Assembly: GCF_002095395.1 (NCBI RefSeq)
Contig: NZ_MJEI01000098.1
Location: forward strand, 1-64,000
Origin: Williamsia sp. 1135
Lineage (GTDB): Bacteria; Actinomycetota; Actinomycetes; Mycobacteriales; Mycobacteriaceae
Direction: 5' to 3'
Length of the DNA stretch: 64,000 nucleotides
Shown one piece after another: positions 10,447 to 22,623 of the stretch (the stretch's first letter is position 1; every line of letters starts with the position of its first letter). The notes under the pieces were generated by a model, which was not told where the DNA came from, did no database searches, and worked only from the letters and a program-made list of their open reading frames with translations. The position numbers were made by a program, and so were the translations under genes.

Positions 10447-12218
10447 TGCTCGAAGAGATTTCGATCAGCGGACTCGGCGTCATCGACAAGGCCGGTGCCG
10501 AGTTCCATGAAGGACTGACCGTGCTCACCGGTGAGACGGGCGCGGGTAAGACGATGGTCGTGACGAGTCTGCACCTGCTCTCGGGGGCGCGCGCCGACGC
10601 CGGCCGCGTCCGTTCGGGCCAGAGTCGCGCTGTCGTCGAGGGACGATTCCGTGCGACCGGTGCGGAGGCCGCGGAGGTACTGGATTCGTCCGGTGCCGAG
10701 CTCGACGAGGACGGCACCGTCATCGCGGTGCGCACGGTGAATGCCGATGGTCGATCCCGGGCTCATCTGGGTGGCCGATCGGTGCCAGTCGGGCTCCTCG
10801 GACAGTTCACCAGCGGGCAGCTGGCAATTCACGGCCAGAACGACCAACTCCGCCTGCTGCGGTCGGAGCATCAGCGCGATGCGCTCGACCGGTTCTCTGC
10901 CGAGGCGATCACCAAACCGCTCAAGGCCTACCGCGAGGCTCGAGAACGCTGGATCGCACTGGCCGATCAACTGCGCGACCGGCAGGCCAACTCCCGCGAG
11001 ATCGCCCAGGAAGCCGATCGCCTCAAGTTCGGACTCGACGAGATCGACAAGGTTGCGCCGCAACCCCACGAGGACGAAGAGATCGCCGCGACGGTCCGGC
11101 GGCTCAGTGATCTCGAGACCATCCGTACCGCGGCGGTCTCCGCGCTCGACGCGGTGACCGGCGCGGGCCCCGACGCAGATGTGGCGAGCGGTGCCTCGGT
11201 TCTCGACGGCTTGGGTGCGGCCAGGACAATGCTGGAAACCCAGGCTGACGACACGTTGCGAGCTCTGCTGCCCCGGATCGAGGAAGCTCTCACCGTGGTC
11301 GGCGACATCGGCGAAGAACTCAGCTCGTTCGTCTCCGGGCTACCGGTCGACGCGGCCGAGCTGGAGCAACTGCTGCAGCGCCAGGCCGAACTGAAGTCTT
11401 TGGTGCGCAAGTACGCCCCAGACATCGACGGCGTCATCGGCTGGGCGGATTCGGCGCGGTCGCGGTTGGCCGAGATCGGTGACTCGTCAGAGTCGCTCGA
11501 TGAGCTTGCGGTCCGCGTCGGTGCGGCGCGCGACGACGTCGCCGTCGCCGCGGTGAAGCTCACCAAGGTGCGCGTCAAGGCCGCGAAGTCGCTTGCTGCC
11601 AAAGTGAGTTCGGAACTGACGGGGCTCGCGATGGGGGATGCGCAGCTCGAGGTCACCGTAGTGCCCGACGAATCCGCGGACTCGGACCGTCGTGCCATCG
11701 ACATCGACGGCCGAGCGCTACACGCCGGTTCCCACGGCGTCGACAAGGTGGAGTTCGGATTGACCGCTCACGCCGGTGCGCAGGCGCGACCGATCGCGAA
11801 GTCGGCCTCCGGTGGCGAGCTGTCTCGTGTGATGCTCGCACTCGAGGTGGTACTCGCCGGTCCGGGCGGCGGTTCGACGATGGTGTTCGACGAAGTCGAC
11901 GCGGGGGTCGGTGGCCGGGCGGCCGTCGAGATCGGGCGACGGCTCGCCAAGTTGGCGCGCGCGCATCAGGTCATCGTGGTGACCCACCTGCCGCAGGTCG
12001 CGGCTTTTGCCGACAACCACCTGCTGATCGGTAAACAGACGTCCTCCGGGAAGTCGTCCAAGTCGAGCCGTGTGACGAGCTCGGTCGAGGTTCTCGACCG
12101 CGATGAGCGGGTGGCGGAACTGGCCCGCATGCTGGCGGGCCTAGGAGATTCCGATACCGGCCGCGCGCATGCGGAAGAGCTCCTGAGCACAGCCGAAAAC
12201 GAGAAATCTGCCTTCTGA
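10446..12218 (+). CDS. recN: DNA repair protein RecN
   Basis: RecN is an SMC-like ATPase that acts at double-strand breaks. Walker A is GETGAGKTMVV near residue 30 and the ABC signature is SASGGELSRVMLALEVV. Walker B is STMVFDEVDAGVGG, followed by THLPQVAAFADNH. Coiled-coil arms lie between them (about 150-400). I place the start at the GTG 10446-10448, which overlaps the nadK stop (TAGTG) and gives an N-terminus VLEEISISGLGVI matching the RecN family start. An upstream in-frame ATG at 10425 would add seven non-conserved residues. Confidence 0.93.
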   Translation: MLEEISISGLGVIDKAGAEFHEGLTVLTGETGAGKTMVVTSLHLLSGARADAGRVRSGQSRAVVEGRFRATGAEAAEVLDSSGAELDEDGTVIAVRTVNADGRSRAHLGGRSVPVGLLGQFTSGQLAIHGQNDQLRLLRSEHQRDALDRFSAEAITKPLKAYREARERWIALADQLRDRQANSREIAQEADRLKFGLDEIDKVAPQPHEDEEIAATVRRLSDLETIRTAAVSALDAVTGAGPDADVASGASVLDGLGAARTMLETQADDTLRALLPRIEEALTVVGDIGEELSSFVSGLPVDAAELEQLLQRQAELKSLVRKYAPDIDGVIGWADSARSRLAEIGDSSESLDELAVRVGAARDDVAVAAVKLTKVRVKAAKSLAAKVSSELTGLAMGDAQLEVTVVPDESADSDRRAIDIDGRALHAGSHGVDKVEFGLTAHAGAQARPIAKSASGGELSRVMLALEVVLAGPGGGSTMVFDEVDAGVGGRAAVEIGRRLAKLARAHQVIVVTHLPQVAAFADNHLLIGKQTSSGKSSKSSRVTSSVEVLDRDERVAELARMLAGLGDSDTGRAHAEELLSTAENEKSAF

Positions 12219-12312
12219 CCGAATGACACGGGTGTTACTCGTGTGACAAAAGTGGCGTGTGTTACGGCGCGCCTCCACCAAAACTGTCGAGTGGTGGTTC
12301 AGTGTTTCTCGC

Positions 12313-13500
12313 ATGAAGATGCCTGCCCTGCTGTCACGCACAACCGAAACTCTGCCTGGGATCAGCGGTATCGCCAGGATCGACAAGAACACCAAACGAC
12401 TCCTGTCCCGGGTCGGCCCCGGGGACATCGTGATCCTCGACGAGGTCGACCTCGACAGGGTCACGGCCGATGCCCTCGTCGCCGCCGACGTACTGGTGGT
12501 GGTGAACGCCTCACCGTCCATCTCCGGGCGGTACCCCAATCTCGGACCCGAGTTGCTGGTGGCATCGGGCATCACACTGATCGACGACGTCGGTGTCGAG
12601 GTTTTCAAACGCATCAAGGACGGCGCCAAGATCCGCGCCGACGAAGGTGGCCTGTACACCGGTGAGCGTCGGCTCGCCAAAGGCACCGAACTGGGGGAGC
12701 GAGAGATCGCCGACCTCATGATCGACGCCAAGACGGGACTCGTCGATCATCTGGAAGCGTTCTCCGGCAACACCATCGAGTTCATCCGCAGCGAATCGCC
12801 GCTGCTGATCGACGGTGTCGGCGTACCCGATGTCGACGTGCGCATCGACGGTCGGCATGTGGTCGTGGTGGCCGACGGTGCCGATCATGTCGCAGACCTC
12901 AAGCGACTCAAGCCGTTCATCAAGGAATATCAGCCGATCATGGTTGGCGTCGACGGTGGCGCAGACACCCTGATGGATCTGGGCTACCGGCCAGACCTGA
13001 TCGTGGGCGACCCCGAGGGCATGAAGTCGGCAACCCTCAAATCCGGCGCGCAGGTTGTGCTGCCCGCAGATCCCGACGGTCACGCTCCCGGTCTCGAACG
13101 CATCCAGGACCTCGGGATCGGTGCCATGACGTTCCCGGCGGCCGGTTCGGCCGCCGACCTCGCGCTGCTCTTGGTGGACCATCACGAAGCCGCTCTGATC
13201 GTCACCGTGGGACACGCCGCGTCGCTCGACGAGTTCTTCGACCGCAGCCTGCGCGAGTCGAACCCGTCGACGTTCCTCACCCGGCTCAAGGTCGGACCCA
13301 AGCTCGTCGACTCGAAAGCAGTTGCGACGCTCTATCGTTCGCGGGTGTCGGGAGCGGCCATCGCATTGCTGATCCTGGCCGCCCTGGTTGCGCTGATCGT
13401 CGCGGTCCTCATGTCGAGTGCCGGCGGTGAGGTCACCGAGTGGATCGTCGACCAGTGGAACCGGCTGACCGAGTGGGTCCAGCAGGTCTGGAATGAGTGA
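12313..13500 (+). CDS. steA: Cytokinetic ring protein SteA (Rv1697-like)
   Basis: The 395-residue protein has a conserved N-terminal part (RIDKNTKRLLSRVGPGDIVILDEVDLDR, NASPSISGRYPNLGPELLV). A central domain resembles thiamine pyrophosphokinase (VDGGADTLMDLGYRPDLIVGDPEGM), and one C-terminal membrane helix (AAIALLILAALVALIVAVLM) comes before a short tail. In Corynebacterium glutamicum SteA and SteB are partners at the division septum; function here is inferred from that family and from the adjacent steB. The start is set at ATG 12313 because conserved sequence begins there; the frame stays open 54 bases upstream without conserved content. Confidence 0.82.
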   Translation: MKMPALLSRTTETLPGISGIARIDKNTKRLLSRVGPGDIVILDEVDLDRVTADALVAADVLVVVNASPSISGRYPNLGPELLVASGITLIDDVGVEVFKRIKDGAKIRADEGGLYTGERRLAKGTELGEREIADLMIDAKTGLVDHLEAFSGNTIEFIRSESPLLIDGVGVPDVDVRIDGRHVVVVADGADHVADLKRLKPFIKEYQPIMVGVDGGADTLMDLGYRPDLIVGDPEGMKSATLKSGAQVVLPADPDGHAPGLERIQDLGIGAMTFPAAGSAADLALLLVDHHEAALIVTVGHAASLDEFFDRSLRESNPSTFLTRLKVGPKLVDSKAVATLYRSRVSGAAIALLILAALVALIVAVLMSSAGGEVTEWIVDQWNRLTEWVQQVWNE

Positions 13501-13528
13501 GCCCGCTGGGGCTTGGATCGGATAAGTA

Positions 13529-14452
13529 GTGATTTCGCTTCGCCAGCACGCTATTTCGCTGGTCGCGGTCTTCCTTGCTCTTGCCGTGGGTGTGGTGCTG
13601 GGATCCGGATTTGTCGCTGACACGTTCGGATCGTCCAGCGATGCCCAGGACAAGCGTGAGCAGGAATTGCGTGACGAGAATCAGCAGCTGACCAACAATG
13701 TCAACGCCGCCAACAACTTCGACACCGCGATAGCCGGTCGTCTGCTCGAGGGCACCTTGCGCGATCGGCCGGTACTGATCGTCACCACACCCGGTGCCGA
13801 TGAAGGTGACGTGGCGGCGGTCAAGGACAACCTGAACAAATCAGGTGCGGTCTTCAACGGGCAACTCGCGCTCACCGACGAGTTCGTCAGTGATCAGAAC
13901 GCCGAGAAGATCCGGTCGATCATCGATCAGTCGATCCCGGCCGGAAGTACGCTGCGCACCGAACTGACCGATTCGGGCGGTCGCGCGGGCGATCTGCTGG
14001 GTCTGCTGTTGCAGCTGTCACCTCGAGATGCCGAACCGCAGGTGTCCGGGAGCGACACAGATGCCGGGCTCGCGGCCCTCAAGCAAGGCGGTTTCGTCGA
14101 CTACGCCAACGGTGCGATCGAGCCTGCCCAGTTGGCGATCATTGTGACCGGCAACAAGTTTGCCGACGACTCGGGTGCACGAGGTCAGGTCGTGGCGCGT
14201 TTCGCGGCAGCGTTCTCCGAGCGCGGCGCGGGCACCGTTCTCGTCGGAAGGACCGGATCTGCCGAAGGGTCCTCGCCGATCGCTGTGGTCAGGGCGGACC
14301 CGTCGCTGAACTCGGAGGTGTCCACGGTGGACAACGTCGATCAGGCGACCGGTCGGATCACCACCGTGCTGGCTCTCGCCGACGAGTTGGGCAACAAGCA
14401 AGGCGCGTACGGCACCGGTCCCGGTGCCACCGCGATCGCGCCCGAGAGCTGA
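13529..14452 (+). CDS. steB: SteB/MctB family membrane-anchored protein
   Basis: The 307-residue protein has an N-terminal membrane helix (LVAVFLALAVGVVLGSGFVA), then a coiled-coil segment (DAQDKREQELRDENQQLTNNVNAANN) and an extracytoplasmic domain. This is the architecture of M. tuberculosis Rv1698, described as the channel-like copper protein MctB, and of corynebacterial SteB, the SteA partner. The start is GTG, 28 bases after steA, so they are one operon. The two published roles, copper efflux and septum function, cannot be told apart by sequence. Confidence 0.82.
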   Translation: MISLRQHAISLVAVFLALAVGVVLGSGFVADTFGSSSDAQDKREQELRDENQQLTNNVNAANNFDTAIAGRLLEGTLRDRPVLIVTTPGADEGDVAAVKDNLNKSGAVFNGQLALTDEFVSDQNAEKIRSIIDQSIPAGSTLRTELTDSGGRAGDLLGLLLQLSPRDAEPQVSGSDTDAGLAALKQGGFVDYANGAIEPAQLAIIVTGNKFADDSGARGQVVARFAAAFSERGAGTVLVGRTGSAEGSSPIAVVRADPSLNSEVSTVDNVDQATGRITTVLALADELGNKQGAYGTGPGATAIAPES

Positions 14453-14464
14453 CCGAGGCCGATG

Positions 14465-14494
14465 GCTCGTCGGCCTCCGCTGATGCCGACGAGC
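14465..14494 (+). terminator. Hairpin after steB
   Basis: GCTCGTCGGC (14465-14474) and GCCGACGAGC (14485-14494) form a perfect 10-bp stem with a 10-base loop, just after the steB stop. There is no T-run, as is common for actinobacterial terminators. It separates steB from the pyrG leader. Confidence 0.55.
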
Positions 14495-14552
14495 GATCGC
14501 CCGTGTCAAGGCCGAGAATTCGGCCCAGTGGTGTTACCGTGGAGTCCCGTAG

Positions 14553-17014
<2,462 letters not shown>

Positions 17015-17030
17015 GCTCGGCCGGACCGTC

Positions 17031-17957
17031 ATGACCTTGGCCGACCAGGTGCAGATGTACCTGGATCATCTCGAGGTCGAACGCGGTTCGGCTCCCAACA
17101 CCCTGCAGTCCTACGCCCGTGACCTGCGCCGGTACCAGGAGTATCTGGAGTCGCGGGGGATCGATGCCCTGGCGGACGTGCACGAATCCGACATCCGGGA
17201 GTTCTTGGTCGCCCTGCGACGCGGTGATGCGGACAACGACCGCCCACCACTGGCGGACAGTTCGATCGCGCGAACGCTGGTGGCCACGAGAGGTTTTCAC
17301 AAATTCGCTGCCGCCGAGGGCATCGTCGTCGCCGACGTCGCCCATGCAGTGGCACCCCCGAAAGCCCCGCGCCGACTCCCGAAGAGTCTTCCGGTGGACG
17401 AGGTGCTGGCGATCCTCACCGCGAGTGGAGGCGGAGACGTCTCCGACGGACCACGGGCACTGCGCGATCGCGCACTGCTCGAACTGCTCTACAGCTGTGG
17501 GGCACGCATCTCCGAGGCCGTCGCCCTCGACGTCGACGACATCGAGACCGAATCACGCTCGGTCTTGCTGCGCGGCAAAGGTGGCAAGGAGCGCATCGTT
17601 CCGGTGGGCAGACCCGCCATCGCAGCTCTCGACGCGTATCTCGTCCGGGGTCGGCCGGCGCTGGTGTCGCGGTTCAATCCCGCCCTGTTCCTCAACACCC
17701 GGGGTGGCCGGCTCAGTAGGCAGAGCGCATGGCAGGTGCTCGTCGACGCGGCGGCCCGCGCCGGACTGGACAAATCGGTCTCGCCGCACACGCTGCGGCA
17801 CAGCTTCGCGACGCACCTGCTCGACGGCGGGGCAGACGTGCGTGTGGTCCAAGAACTCCTGGGCCACGCATCGGTGACCACCACGCAGGTGTACACCCTG
17901 GTGACGGTCGGAACCATGCGTGAGGTCTACGCCCTGGCACACCCGCGAGCGCGGTAG
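17031..17957 (+). CDS. xerD: Site-specific tyrosine recombinase XerD
   Basis: The 308-residue enzyme has the SAM-like DNA-binding N-domain ([26 protein letters not shown]) and a catalytic domain with all key residues. These are Arg in [13 protein letters not shown], Lys in [41 protein letters not shown] with the final His and the Tyr nucleophile. It resolves chromosome dimers at dif with XerC. The genome position after the Nudix gene and before the ParA-ScpAB genes matches M. tuberculosis Rv1701, which argues for XerD rather than a phage integrase. ATG at 17031 begins the conserved sequence. Confidence 0.92.
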   Translation: MTLADQVQMYLDHLEVERGSAPNTLQSYARDLRRYQEYLESRGIDALADVHESDIREFLVALRRGDADNDRPPLADSSIARTLVATRGFHKFAAAEGIVVADVAHAVAPPKAPRRLPKSLPVDEVLAILTASGGGDVSDGPRALRDRALLELLYSCGARISEAVALDVDDIETESRSVLLRGKGGKERIVPVGRPAIAALDAYLVRGRPALVSRFNPALFLNTRGGRLSRQSAWQVLVDAAARAGLDKSVSPHTLRHSFATHLLDGGADVRVVQELLGHASVTTTQVYTLVTVGTMREVYALAHPRAR

Positions 17958-18004
17958 AACGTCTGGTGACGGTGAGCCTCCACAGCCGCGCAACGCCGAC
18001 GCAC

Positions 18005-18010
18005 TAGGCT
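18005..18010 (+). promoter_or_regulatory. -10 element of leaderless promoter for the ParA gene
   Basis: TAGGCT stands seven bases before the GTG at 18018. It would give an mRNA starting at the initiation codon and open a new transcription unit after xerD. Confidence 0.5.
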
Positions 18011-18017
18011 CGCAAGG

Positions 18018-18965
18018 GTGACAACGCCACAGCCACCTCATCGGCCCGGGCGTGATGCGAATCAGTTGATGATCTCCACGCCGCAACGTGGCGATGACGA
18101 CCACGACCGCGAGAAACCGGGCACCCCCGGCGAGCTCGGCCCGACAGGGCGGCCGCTGCGCGAGGTACCCGAGCCGACTCCGCTCGACCGGCACGGTCCG
18201 GCGACGGTCGTCGCCATCTGCAATCAGAAGGGTGGCGTCGGTAAGACGACGTCGACCATCAACCTCGGAGCCGCGTTGGCCGAGTGCGGACGCCGCGTGT
18301 TGCTCGTGGATCTCGATCCGCAGGGCGCACTGTCGGCGGGCCTGGGCGTTCCGCACCATGAACTGGATCTGACAGTGCACAACATGCTCGTCCCGCCGCA
18401 GGTGTCGGCAGACGAGGTGTTGATGCGCACCCGCGTCGACGGCATGGACCTGCTGCCGTCGAACATCGACCTCTCGGCGGCGGAGATCCAGCTCGTCAAC
18501 GAGGTGGGCCGCGAACACACCCTCGGCCGCGCTCTGCATCCTTTGCTCGACCGCTACGACTACGTGTTGATCGACTGCCAGCCCTCACTGGGATTGCTGA
18601 CCGTCAACGCCCTCGCCTGCGCGGACACGGTCGTGATCCCGATGGAATGCGAGTACTTCAGCCTGCGTGGACTGGCACTGCTCAGCGACACCATCGACAA
18701 GGTCCGCGACCGCCTCAATCCCCGTCTCAAGCTCGGCGGCATCCTCGTGACCATGTTCGACGCCCGCACCCTGCACTCGCGTGAGGTGATGGCCCGAGTC
18801 GTCGAGGTGTTCGGAGACAAGGTCTACGACACGGTGATCAGCAGGACGGTGCGTTTCCCCGAGACCAGTGTCGCGGGTGAACCCATCACGTCGTGGGCGC
18901 CGAAGTCGGCCGGGGCCAGGGCGTATCGGGCCCTCGCCCGCGAAGTCATCTTCCGTACCCGCTAG
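18018..18965 (+). CDS. ParA/Soj family ATPase (Rv1708-like)
   Basis: The 315-residue ATPase has a variable 65-residue N-terminal extension. Then come the deviant Walker A loop ICNQKGGVGKTTSTINLGAALA, VLLVDLDPQGALS (Walker A') and YVLIDCQPSLGLLTVNAL (Walker B). It is a second, scpAB-linked ParA homologue of the type of M. tuberculosis Rv1708, and it is followed by scpA after three bases. Coupling to ScpA and ScpB suggests a role in chromosome organisation rather than plasmid partition; no ParB gene is adjacent. Confidence 0.88.
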   Translation: MTTPQPPHRPGRDANQLMISTPQRGDDDHDREKPGTPGELGPTGRPLREVPEPTPLDRHGPATVVAICNQKGGVGKTTSTINLGAALAECGRRVLLVDLDPQGALSAGLGVPHHELDLTVHNMLVPPQVSADEVLMRTRVDGMDLLPSNIDLSAAEIQLVNEVGREHTLGRALHPLLDRYDYVLIDCQPSLGLLTVNALACADTVVIPMECEYFSLRGLALLSDTIDKVRDRLNPRLKLGGILVTMFDARTLHSREVMARVVEVFGDKVYDTVISRTVRFPETSVAGEPITSWAPKSAGARAYRALAREVIFRTR

Positions 18966-18968
18966 CCG

Positions 18969-19850
18969 ATGACCGAGACTTCACCACCGGAGCTGGACAC
19001 CACCGAAGCCCCTCGTGCCGCGATCGCATCTGTGGAGGTATCGGCGGAAGAGCCGCCCGCAAAGACCGGTTTCCAGGTCAAGCTGAGGAACTTCGAGGGT
19101 CCGTTCGATCTGCTGCTGAACCTCATCGGTCAGCACCGCCTCGACGTGACCGAGGTGGCGTTGCACGAGGTCACCGACGACTTCATCGCCTACACCAAGC
19201 TTCTCGGCGCCGAGATGGACCTGGATCAGACGACGCAGTTCTTGGTGGTCGCGGCGACCCTGCTCGACCTCAAGGCCGCGCGGTTGCTGCCCTCGGGCGA
19301 GGTCGAGAACGACGAGGATCTCGCACTACTCGAAGCCCGCGACCTGCTCTTTGCGCGACTGCTGCAGTACCGGGCCTACAAGCAGGTCGCCGTGTTGTTC
19401 GCCGAACTCGAAGCTGCTGCGCTGCAACGCTATCCGCGGGCAGTGTCGCTGGAGCAACGTTTCGAGTCGCTCCTCCCCGAAGTGACCATCGGAGTGTCGC
19501 CGGGAGTGTTCGCCGAGGTCGCGGTCGCGGCGATGACGCCCAAACCGGTGCCTCAAGTCGGACTCGGGCACTTGCACGTGTCGACGGTGTCTGTCCCCGA
19601 GCAGGCGCTGCGCATCGGCGAGATCCTCCGCAATGCCGGCGCAGGTGCGTGGGTCAGCTTCACCGAACTCGTGAGCGAATGCGACAACGGTCTCGGTGTC
19701 GTCGCCCGCTTCCTGGCGTTGCTCGAGCTGTACCGGGAACGCGCGGTGGCATTCGAACAGCCCGAGGCCCTCGGCGCCCTGATGGTCAGCTGGACCGGCG
19801 AGCGTGACGAGGCCGAAGTGACAATCGACAAGGCAGATGACTATGGATGA
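18969..19850 (+). CDS. scpA: Segregation and condensation protein A
   Basis: ScpA is the kleisin subunit of the bacterial SMC condensin. Its 293 residues contain the family signature FQVKLRNFEGPFDLLLNLIGQHRLDVTEVALHEVTDDFI near residue 35, then LVVAATLLDLKAARLLP. A C-terminal winged-helix region follows (FTELVSECDNGLGVVARFLALLELYRERAVAFEQ). The first 35 residues are acidic and variable. The gene overlaps scpB by 14 bases. Confidence 0.92.
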   Translation: MTETSPPELDTTEAPRAAIASVEVSAEEPPAKTGFQVKLRNFEGPFDLLLNLIGQHRLDVTEVALHEVTDDFIAYTKLLGAEMDLDQTTQFLVVAATLLDLKAARLLPSGEVENDEDLALLEARDLLFARLLQYRAYKQVAVLFAELEAAALQRYPRAVSLEQRFESLLPEVTIGVSPGVFAEVAVAAMTPKPVPQVGLGHLHVSTVSVPEQALRIGEILRNAGAGAWVSFTELVSECDNGLGVVARFLALLELYRERAVAFEQPEALGALMVSWTGERDEAEVTIDKADDYG

Positions 19851-20544
19851 ACCGGACACCGCGACCGACGTCGAACCCGAGATGCTGTTCGAAACAGACA
19901 CCGACACCCTCGACGACGACGAGCTCCGGTCGGCACTCGAGGCGATGCTGCTGGTGACGGACAGCCCCGCGACAACCGACCAGTTCGCCAAGGCGCTCGA
20001 GGAGAGCGCCGTGCGGGTCGAGGCGATGCTCCGGCAGATGACCGCTGAACTGAACGACCGGCGTAGCGGTATCGACCTGCGTTTCGCCGGCGACGGGTGG
20101 CGGTATTACACCCGCAACGAGTTCGCTCCCTACGTCGAGCGTCTGCTCCTCGACGGCGCGCGGTCCAAGCTCACCAGGGCGGCGCTGGAGACCCTGGCGG
20201 TCGTGGCCTACCGGCAGCCGGTCACCCGCTCACGCGTCAGTGCCGTCCGCGGGGTGAACGTGGACGGCGTGATCAGAACCCTCTTGGCCCGTGGACTCAT
20301 CAGCGAAGCGGGCACCGATGTCGACTCGGGAGCCGTGACGTACAACACCACGGAACTTTTTCTGGAACGTCTGGGGTTGGCATCTCTGGGTGAACTACCG
20401 GATCTGGCGCCACTTCTGCCGGACGTCGACGTGATCGACGCCCTCGGCGATGAGATCAACGCCGACCCGCGATTCGCCAAACTGGCAGGTAACACGTCAG
20501 ACTTGAACAACAAAACACACAACATCACCGTCGACGACGACTGA
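19837..20544 (+). CDS. scpB: Segregation and condensation protein B
   Basis: The 235-residue protein has two winged-helix domains: ELRSALEAMLLVTDSPATTDQFAKAL, and TRAALETLAVVAYRQPVTRSRVSAVRGVNVDGVIRTLLARGLI, the ScpB signature. It pairs with ScpA and SMC. Starts at ATG 19837 or 19843 are both inside the scpA end. The N-terminal 25 residues and the C-terminal tail are acidic and probably disordered. Confidence 0.92.
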   Translation: MTMDEPDTATDVEPEMLFETDTDTLDDDELRSALEAMLLVTDSPATTDQFAKALEESAVRVEAMLRQMTAELNDRRSGIDLRFAGDGWRYYTRNEFAPYVERLLLDGARSKLTRAALETLAVVAYRQPVTRSRVSAVRGVNVDGVIRTLLARGLISEAGTDVDSGAVTYNTTELFLERLGLASLGELPDLAPLLPDVDVIDALGDEINADPRFAKLAGNTSDLNNKTHNITVDDD

Positions 20545-20590
20545 TTTCGCGCTGCGGAACGGTTGTTCGACGGGAATTAGGGATACGAGC

Positions 20591-21925
20591 ATGGCACCCG
20601 CTAGCCGAGACGGCAGACCGGACAGAAGCAAAGACAAAGGTAAGAGGCGCGGATCGCGTGAGGAAGGAAACTCCTCGGGCGATCGTGATCGGAAGCCTTA
20701 TGGGGACAAAGGCGCCAGAGCCGAACATCGTGGTGGCAGGCCCGCAGAAGATCGCGGCGGCCGCCCCGCGGGAGATCGGCGTGGGGCACCGTCCCGCGAT
20801 CGCGGTGGACGATCGTCTGAGGAACGTGGTGGACCCCGGCATCCTGAGCGCGGCGAACGCCGAGGCGAAGGCACTGGTCGTCCTACCGGCGAGCGCGGCC
20901 GTCCCAGCGGGGAGCGCGGTCGTCCGACCGGCGATCGCGATCGATCCCCGGGTGCAGTTGCCGGCGGCAGGCCCGCCGGTGGAAAACCGACCGGCAAACC
21001 TACTGGCGGCAAGCCGACCAAGGGCGCCGCGACCGAGCGTTTCCGTAAAGCGCACCGTAAGGGGCCGGGTCCTGAGGGCAAGCCGAAGTCGGCTCCCGAT
21101 GTGAAGAGCGGGCAGGTTCGGCTCAACAACGCCAAACCCGCGCGCGACCAGAACCCGCTCGACGTCGGCGGCGACGGAGCGACCTACGTCAAGGGCGGGA
21201 CGCGCCTGCAGAAGGTGCTGGCGCAGTCCGGTGTCGCATCGCGTCGCGGCGCTGAAGAACTGATCGCGGCCGGTCGCGTCGAGGTCGATGGTGAGGTCGT
21301 CACGGAGCAGGGTCTGCGCATCGATCCCGAGACCGCTGTGGTGCGTGTCGATGGCGCTCGGGTTGTCGTCAACGAAGAACATCAGTACCTGGCTCTGAAC
21401 AAGCCGAAGGGCTGGCAGTCGACGATGGCCGACGAGTTCGGTCGTCCGTGCATCGGTGACCTCGTCGCCGAGCGGGTCATGGCGGGGCAGAGGCTCTTTC
21501 ACGTCGGCCGGCTCGACGCCGACACCGAGGGCCTGATCCTGCTCACCAACGACGGCGAGCTCGCGCACCGGTTGATGCATCCCTCGTTCGAGGTACCCAA
21601 GACCTACATGGCGACGGTCCGAGGTGAGGTCAACCGCAGCCTGGGCCGCACCCTGCGTGACGGTATCGAGCTCGACGACGGACCGGCAAAGGTCGACAAG
21701 TTCGCTCTGCTCGACGTGAACGAAGGCATCTCGCTGCTCCGGTTGACGCTGCACGAGGGACGCAAGCGGATCGTGCGCCGCATGCTCGATGAAACGGGCC
21801 ATCCGGTGATCCGCCTGGTGCGCACCGACATCGGCGCCGTGAACGTCGGCGAGCAGCGCCCGGGCACCCTGCGGGTGATGGGTAACGACGAAATCGGCGC
21901 GCTCTACAAGGCGGTGGGAATGTGA
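20591..21925 (+). CDS. RluB-type 23S rRNA pseudouridine synthase with long disordered N-terminus
   Basis: Residues about 200-444 form an RsuA/RluB-family pseudouridine synthase: an S4 domain ([31 protein letters not shown]), then the catalytic segment [28 protein letters not shown] with the Asp nucleophile, and [10 protein letters not shown]. The first about 200 residues are low-complexity, rich in Arg, Gly, Asp and Pro with repeats such as GRPTGER and RGGRPA. They probably form a flexible RNA-binding tail. The product modifies 23S rRNA, by family. It overlaps cmk by four bases. Confidence 0.88.
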   Translation: MAPASRDGRPDRSKDKGKRRGSREEGNSSGDRDRKPYGDKGARAEHRGGRPAEDRGGRPAGDRRGAPSRDRGGRSSEERGGPRHPERGERRGEGTGRPTGERGRPSGERGRPTGDRDRSPGAVAGGRPAGGKPTGKPTGGKPTKGAATERFRKAHRKGPGPEGKPKSAPDVKSGQVRLNNAKPARDQNPLDVGGDGATYVKGGTRLQKVLAQSGVASRRGAEELIAAGRVEVDGEVVTEQGLRIDPETAVVRVDGARVVVNEEHQYLALNKPKGWQSTMADEFGRPCIGDLVAERVMAGQRLFHVGRLDADTEGLILLTNDGELAHRLMHPSFEVPKTYMATVRGEVNRSLGRTLRDGIELDDGPAKVDKFALLDVNEGISLLRLTLHEGRKRIVRRMLDETGHPVIRLVRTDIGAVNVGEQRPGTLRVMGNDEIGALYKAVGM

Positions 21926-22623
21926 CGAACCGTGCAGTGATCGCGATCGACGGGCCTGCTGGCACCGGTAAATCGAGTGTGTCGCGTCGGGTCGCAACTG
22001 CGTTGGGCGCCAACTACATCGACACCGGTGCGATGTACCGCGTGGCGACGTTACGCGTTTTGCGTGCAGGCGTGGCGCTGGACGACGCCGAAGCGATCGA
22101 CAAGGCAACCGAAGGGCTGACCATCTCGGTGACGAACAGCCCGGTCAAGCAGATCGTGCTGATGGATGGCGAAGACGTGAGCGGCGAGATTCGCGGCGAC
22201 GATGTCACCCGCTCGGTGTCGGCGGTGTCGGCGGTGCCGGCGGTCCGCACCCGGTTGGTGCAGGCACAGCGTGACCTGGCCCAGAGTGGGCTCAGTGTGC
22301 TCGAAGGCCGCGACATCGGGACCGTTGTGTTTCCTGACGCCGACCTCAAGGTGTTCCTGACCGCCTCGCCCGAGGCCCGCGCCCAGCGGCGGCACGATCA
22401 GAACACGGCAGCAGGCAGAGACAGTGACTACGCAACGGTGCTCGAGGACGTGATCCGGCGGGACCATCTGGATTCGACGAGGTCGACCTCGCCGTTGCGA
22501 CCGGCCGATGACGCCGTGCAGGTCGACACCACCGACCTGGGCATCGAAGAGGTGATCGCCAAGCTGGTCGAGTTGGCGCGTCGCCGCATTCACGGAGAGA
22601 GCTCGAGCGAGGTTAAGGCATGA
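21922..22623 (+). CDS. cmk: Cytidylate kinase
   Basis: The 233-residue enzyme phosphorylates CMP and dCMP. The N-terminal P-loop is [18 protein letters not shown], followed by [13 protein letters not shown] (nucleoside-binding region), [29 protein letters not shown], and [21 protein letters not shown] near the C-terminus. The start GTG lies within the pseudouridine synthase stop and the end overlaps der (ATGA). This gives a continuous operon from the ParA gene to der. Confidence 0.95.
   Translation: MTNRAVIAIDGPAGTGKSSVSRRVATALGANYIDTGAMYRVATLRVLRAGVALDDAEAIDKATEGLTISVTNSPVKQIVLMDGEDVSGEIRGDDVTRSVSAVSAVPAVRTRLVQAQRDLAQSGLSVLEGRDIGTVVFPDADLKVFLTASPEARAQRRHDQNTAAGRDSDYATVLEDVIRRDHLDSTRSTSPLRPADDAVQVDTTDLGIEEVIAKLVELARRRIHGESSSEVKA

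Noticed and set aside
17031-17957. Tyrosine recombinase as a phage or island integrase
   Set aside because: Size, motifs and synteny with the pyrG-Nudix-xerD-ParA order identify chromosomal XerD.
20700-21000. DNA repeat array in the pseudouridine synthase gene
   Set aside because: The repetition is a protein low-complexity tail, not a CRISPR or tandem DNA repeat; unit length and sequence vary.
20525-22108. 527-codon - strand frame opposite the pseudouridine synthase
   Set aside because: It is a shadow frame over a conserved operon, rich in Arg/His and without motifs.
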